From Baffinella frigidus (Eukaryota > Cryptophyceae > Cryptomonadales > Baffinellaceae), in NCBI GenBank assembly GCA_026770585.1, contig MU646860.1, positions 286,119-302,590 of the forward strand: 16,472 nt of DNA, read 5' to 3'. The notes under the pieces are model-generated. The model ran no database searches. It saw nothing but the letters and a program-made list of their open reading frames with translations, and was not told where the DNA came from. Within the stretch, counting starts at the first letter, position 1; each line of letters begins with the position of its first letter. The position numbers were made by a program, and so were the translations under genes. Of this stretch, positions 9,701 through 15,700 are shown piece after piece.

Positions 9701-12700
9701 TGAGACTCTACATGGCAGAGTATCTGAGATACTCAACATTTGAGATACATGTGAGATTCATGATCAAGTTGAAGAACTGAGTGACACCGAGGCACGTCTG
9801 AGATAAGCATCAGCAACTCTGCATGCGGCATAGAATTCACAACCAGGTGTCGGCTAGAAATACACAGCTACGAAGGGATTGTCGATGGCTGAGCCACCGA
9901 GAATCGGTTAGAACATCCGTAGGAACAACCCTATGTCTCCACGGATTGCCCACCGTAGGGCCCTACGCCTGATCCAATTATGGGGTCTTCACGCAATTCC
10001 TTTGTAGGAAGTCTGTAAGGTTATTCGGGACTGTTAAATCATTCGGGGCTAATTTACTACACGATGTATGTCATGGTAGGTGCATATCATGACATGAAAG
10101 ATGAATACCATCATATTACCATGGCATTCAAACTCTCTAGAAACAGCGTTTTTATGCCATGGTAGGTGGATATTCATATCATGATATGCACCTGACATCA
10201 CATAAAAAAGGCTATGTCAGCATTAAAATCGATGGATATCATGACATCTTTCACAAAGCTTTTATTTTCGAAGCAGTTGCCTAAAATCATCCAAAAAGGC
10301 AACGATTCGAGGTTTCCGAAAAAGATTTGTACAAAGAATGTCAGCATGTCGTGTAGTAAATTAGTCCCGAATTATTAGACATAAGCAAAAAACGCAATAT
10401 TTGAGGTCGCCTATTTACCAAAACAAAATAGTTAGCTTACTTTTGAAAATGAGTTAGGACAGCTGGGACTAAGCTCTTCAAAACGGTGTAGGAAAAAAAG
10501 ACGGGAAAAGTTTACGGTTAAGAACGTATTTGCCTCCAAAAAGTAGTCCCATGACACCTTACATGCTTTCTAGTCCACTGTGCCACTGAACAGCCACCAG
10601 CGCCTTCGGGAATGGGTCCATTCCCGTACAAAATGCAAAAAAATCGCCAGTGGTGTGGCCAATCTTCCCCGGAAATTTGAGGAAGATTGGCGTCGGACAC
10701 CTTGAGGTGGTGGAGAGGCCACCATTTACAAACAGCACCTTTTCTGGCCTCGAGTGGGGAAGCGCACTTGGAGAGAAACGCGGCGATGTTGGGGTGCTTC
10801 AACTTGATGAGTTTCTGCATGATTTGCGCCTCCCTGTCCCCGCGGTCCGTCTCCCCCTGCCACACACACACACCACGTATTTGGACGCGAATCGGCACTA
10901 AACTTCCAATAGAGTGCTTCAAATCACTTTCAAACTTTTGCACCGAGTCGCGCCCAGATTGTCAAATTTTGAACCAAGTCCCGTCCGAATGAGTCCTCCT
11001 CAAACGTACGCGTTTCTGCATGCTCTGCACCTCCCTCTCCCCGCGATCCATCTCCCCCTGTCCACGCCAGGTCACAAGTGGGAATTTGCCTAGAGTCAAT
11101 TCTGGAGATTTGGGGCGGGGGGGTTACGCCAAAAGTCCACTCGAAGCTAGAAATATGAGCATTTTTTTAAAAATAACTTTACAAGTCCTTTAGAAGTAAA
11201 AAAGGAGTGTGGTAATTTTCACACAAACAGGGGCGTTTGATCACGTAGCTAACATAATTATGTTAGCTACGTGATCAAGCCCGCCCGTGACTGGTACTAA
11301 ATTTAACAACCTTACATTTAAAATGCTCCCTCTTCCAGCCTCGAGTGGGTGCACCCCGTCCGCCACAACGATGTGGGATTTGTACCACGAAACCACTTTT
11401 AAGCGAAACGATGCATCCTGAAATTCCTATCTGTTATCTGGCGTGCCATGCACAACGCGTACGAGCAAGGAGGACTTATTCGGACGCGACTCGCCACACA
11501 CGCCACAATAGATGGCTGTGAAAGGCTTTTAAAATTCTGGTTGTAAACGTTTGTACCGATTCGCGCGTCCAGACAAGTCCTTCTCGGAGCGTACGCTTTC
11601 CGCGGTAGGGAGCTGCCGGGACGGGCCCGCCCCTGGACGGATAGGCCCGCCTCGGGACGGACGGGCCCGCCTCGGGACAGACGGGTCCGTCTCGGGACGG
11701 ACGGGCCCGCCTCGGGACGGGTTTCTCAGTACCTGGTCCTCGCAGACCTTGAAAGCGACGAGATCCATCTCCGTGTCTTGAGCGACGAACACCTGTGGCG
11801 GGAGAGTTCTTCAACTTGATCATGTATCTCACGTGTATCTCAAATGTTGAGTAACTCAGATACTCTGCCATGTTAATAGTGACGCAACCTATCAATAGTT
11901 ATGTAAAGCAACTCGTTCTGGTACAAACTATAAAACAAGGTCCATTTAAAACTGAAAAAGGCTCCAATCCTTTTTTATACGAGGTCTTGTTTTATAATTT
12001 GTACCAGGAACGAGTTACTTTACAAAACTAATTATAGGTTGCGTCACTATGAATGTAGAGCGGGTGTCTCATCTCCACGGTTTGGGGCGTACCGTAACTA
12101 CGTGAGCTCACATGCTCCGAATGACGCCGAATGACGTCATTCGGCCGCCCCGAGGCCTTGTTAATAATGATTTGGGCTGTGAATCGTTCGCTTTTGGAGA
12201 GAATGCGCGGCATGAATTGACTTTGAATATAGATGGACGCACCCCAGGAGTGTTCGGTTGCCTGGATAAGACGTTAAGCCCCCCCGCGTAGAAAGGTTTA
12301 GCGTGTATGGTTGACGGTTTAGGGTGTTGGGAGTAGGGGCAACGCTTCCAGCCCCCAGCCCAGCACTCACCGTGCCGAAGCCCCCAACCCCAGCGCGGCG
12401 GAGCAGCGTGTATGTAGTGCCGTTCTCAAGCTGGATCGTCACTGGGAGCCTGATTCAGAGGGGGGGGGGGTGAGGGGCCAGACTCAGAGGTTCAGGGCTC
12501 AGAGTCTGGGCTCTAAGTGGACTGCTTCGGGCTCAGTGGAACGCTTCGGGACTTCGCTGGAGTGTGCGCGAAAACTTAGTGGGAAGACGGATCGGGCGGG
12601 ATTTTAAGCGCGTGGGGTCGTCGGGGTTTAGGGTTTTAGGGTTGAGAATCCTCTCCAATAATCAGAATGCTCAGAGGACCTTTCGGGCTTAGGGAGGGCA

Positions 12701-15700
12701 CGCACTTGTTCACGTCGAGGTTCTGGGCTGCGCCTGGTTTAGGGTTTAGGGTTTAGGGTTTAGGGTTTAGGGTTTAGGGTTTAGGGTTTAGGGTTTAGGG
12801 TTTGGGTTTAGGGTTTAGGGTTTAGGGTTTAGGGTTTAGGGTTTGGGGTTCAGGGTTCAGGGTGTAGGGTTTAGGGTTTAGGGTGTAGGGTTTAGGGTTT
12901 AGGGTTTAGGGTTTCGGGTTTAGGGTTTAGGGTTCAGGGTTCAGAGTTCAGGGTTCAGGTTTCGTGTTTCGGGTTTAGGGTAACCCCCACCGCCCATGTC
13001 CATCAAAGCGGACTTGATCATGCGGCCAGCCTCGGTCTTGGACACGCTCTTCTGCGCCTTGGTGTTCGCCTCCTCCGCCACGTCTGACAGGCGGGCCATC
13101 TGCGACTCCACGCCCTGTTTCCGCAACGACGGTTTATGGATATGGGATATGGTGCAGGGTGTAGAATTCCACACGAGGCTATCCATGCGAACGGAATCAT
13201 AAGTCAATTATTGGATTATTGCCCAGGAAACACGCCAAAAGTCAGCAATTGGTCATGAAGCCGGTCGAAAAGCGACCGCCACGTGATCAATTTTCCCCAC
13301 AAATTTTAACATGTCCTTTTATTCTGCTCGCGTGGATAGCCTCGTGTGGTTCAGGGCCACGCCAGATCGCAAGTGGAAATTTCAGAACGCGAAGTTCTTA
13401 TTCGTCGTACTAAATGAGTGTGTGCGCTTTGCGGCGGTTTCAGCTCCTCGTGCTTTCCACCTCATACAAGCGCTGGATCTCGGACTCCACACCCTGCCCA
13501 CGCCAGGGCACGAGTGAAAATTTCAGATTGCAACGTTTCGCTTTCAAAGTGTTTCGTGGTACAAACTCCACATAGGCGACGCAACGGGCTGTTCACGTTT
13601 GGCGTGTTTCTGGTACAAATCTGGGAGGCAATCCGGAGAATCTACGTTGGGCAATCTCTCACTTGTGACCTGGCGTGATTCCGGGCGTAGCGTTGAGAGT
13701 CCCGGGCTGAGGATTCCAGCTCTGTCTCAGTCTATATAGTCCCACTGAGACCGGGCTCTTGTCCGCTCCAACGTTGAGGGATGTGAACCACCACCCAGAG
13801 TGTCAACCTGAGAATAGTCAGCCAACCCGAGTGAGGCAGAGCTGGGATCCAAGTCTGCATTTATGAGAATGTCAACGCACGGACCCCCAAACCTTACACC
13901 CTACACCCTAAACCCCAAACCCTTGAACCCCGTGGCCCGAGCTGACGTATCTCTCCTGAATCTCAAGGTGAACCGAGAGCAGTGCAAAGACAGCATGAAG
14001 CATATACCTACAGTATACGAATGCACCAGCAAGAGAGGTATTTCCCACCTGGTAGTCCACACGGGCTACAGGTTTGGGGATTTCTGTAGTCCCGCTGAGT
14101 GTCCCGGTATCTTCAAGAAAGCAACTCTCTCTCGCGTCAACCTGGATGACAGTCATGAAGCGATCGACGTGCGAAGCGAGGCCTTTCTCCCGGAGGACTT
14201 TGTCCATGCTTTCGCGCAGATGCTGCATCTGCGGTGCAAAGCAGGTCTCATCCGGGAACAAAAAGTATGCACGATGATTACTACACAATTGCTTCGGACG
14301 TGACCCGTTGTGTAGTAATTTTCATTGCCAGATTTCAAAAAAATACCTGTTTCCGGATTAGGTCAGTGTCGGAGAATATCATGGGTCATGAGGGGGTTTG
14401 GGGTTTCGGGGTTAGGGTTGAAGGTTTAGGGTTTAGAAGTTAGGGTTTAGGGTTCAGGGTTTAGGGTTTGGGGTCCGGGGTCCAGGGTTCAGGGGTTTGC
14501 GGTGTCGGGTGTAGGGTTGAGGGTTGAGGGTTCAGGGTTTGAGGTTGAAGGTTTGGGGTCTAGGTTCTAGGGGGTAAAGCGCACCATCGATCCTGAAATT
14601 CCCACCGACATAATCGTCCCCAGTGCAGCGACAGAATCTGTCGGATTTAGGGTTGGGGGTTCAGGGTGTAGGGTTCAGGGTTTAGGGTTTAGGGTTCAGG
14701 GTTTGGGGTTAAGGGTTTAGGGTTTAGGGTTTAGGGTTCAGGATTTAGGGTTTCGGTTTTAGCGTTCAGGGTTTAGCGTTCAGGGTTTAGGGTTCGGAGT
14801 TACGGGTCTGGAGTTTAGGGTTTGGAGTTTAGGGTTTAGAGTTTAAGGTGTAGGGTGTAGGACGGACCGGCCCACGCGGCCTTGAAGTCAGAATCAGACA
14901 TGACGCGTTTCTTGGTGGAGTGTGCGAGGGCGTTGCGGGAAGTGCGGATTTGCTCGATTGCCTTGACGACCGTCGACTTCTTGTCTGCGAGCACCCGGGA
15001 TTCAGCCAGCATGAACAGACCTCGGGCCATGCGTGCAGGGCAAAAGATGCGATCGCCAGGCACAACATCGGGTAGCACCATCGAGGAAGAGTCACTGGAC
15101 GCCTGCCCCCTTATATCCCCAGTCCCACACACATGAGGCCTGCTGTACACATGAAGACACTCCCACACGCATGAGTCCTGGTGTACACATAAAGAGGGGG
15201 CGGGGGGGGCGCCTTTGAAGAAGCCGGGCTGGAAGAGTAGGAGGGTGGTGAGGATAGTGACGTCCCAGTCTTGGCTCGCGCCTGCGGCGGGAGAGGATCT
15301 CAGCTTCACGGATTAGGGCTTACCGCGAGCGTTAACTGTTTCGAGATCAGGGTTTGGGGGTTGGGGTCAAATGGAGGAGTCGAAGCTAGGTGGTATCTAC
15401 CACTTCGCAGACAGGCGGGTGTCTCTCACTGGCAGCTGTTCGCGCAGATCCCGGAGAACGGAGAACTCGGCACACGCAAGGCAGTCACCTCGGACAGTTG
15501 GCTTTCGTTCTCCTGCGGAGAACGAAACGCTCCCAACCCGCCACCTAAAAGGAGGTATGTGGGGCACCCAAGGACGTAAAAAGTCGTTGCCCGCAAGGAC
15601 ATAACACATCAAGTCGTTGCTCACGAGGACGTAACACATCACGCCGAGAATTTCAAAGAATTCACTTTTGGACTTCAAAGAACCCGCGGTTCCAGCGGCG

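Noticed and set aside
11476-11895. 139-codon minus-strand open frame with arginine/glycine/proline repeats
   Set aside because: It runs through a 20-bp minisatellite and exon 10 in the wrong frame; the repeat itself keeps the frame open.
12161-12442. Kinase start at a non-ATG codon at 12442
   Set aside because: The frame begins with GTG and has an acceptor just before; joining exon 8 in phase explains it better than an unusual start.
14226-14228. ATG at exon 6 as the translation start
   Set aside because: Upstream exons join in phase and complete a recognisable HEPN domain, so the ATG is probably internal. An alternative shorter product cannot be excluded.
14836-15309. A single unspliced 157-codon HEPN exon
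   Set aside because: The middle contains a 38-bp tandem duplication and a G-rich run and adds residues atypical for the family. Splicing is preferred, although the exact junction is open.
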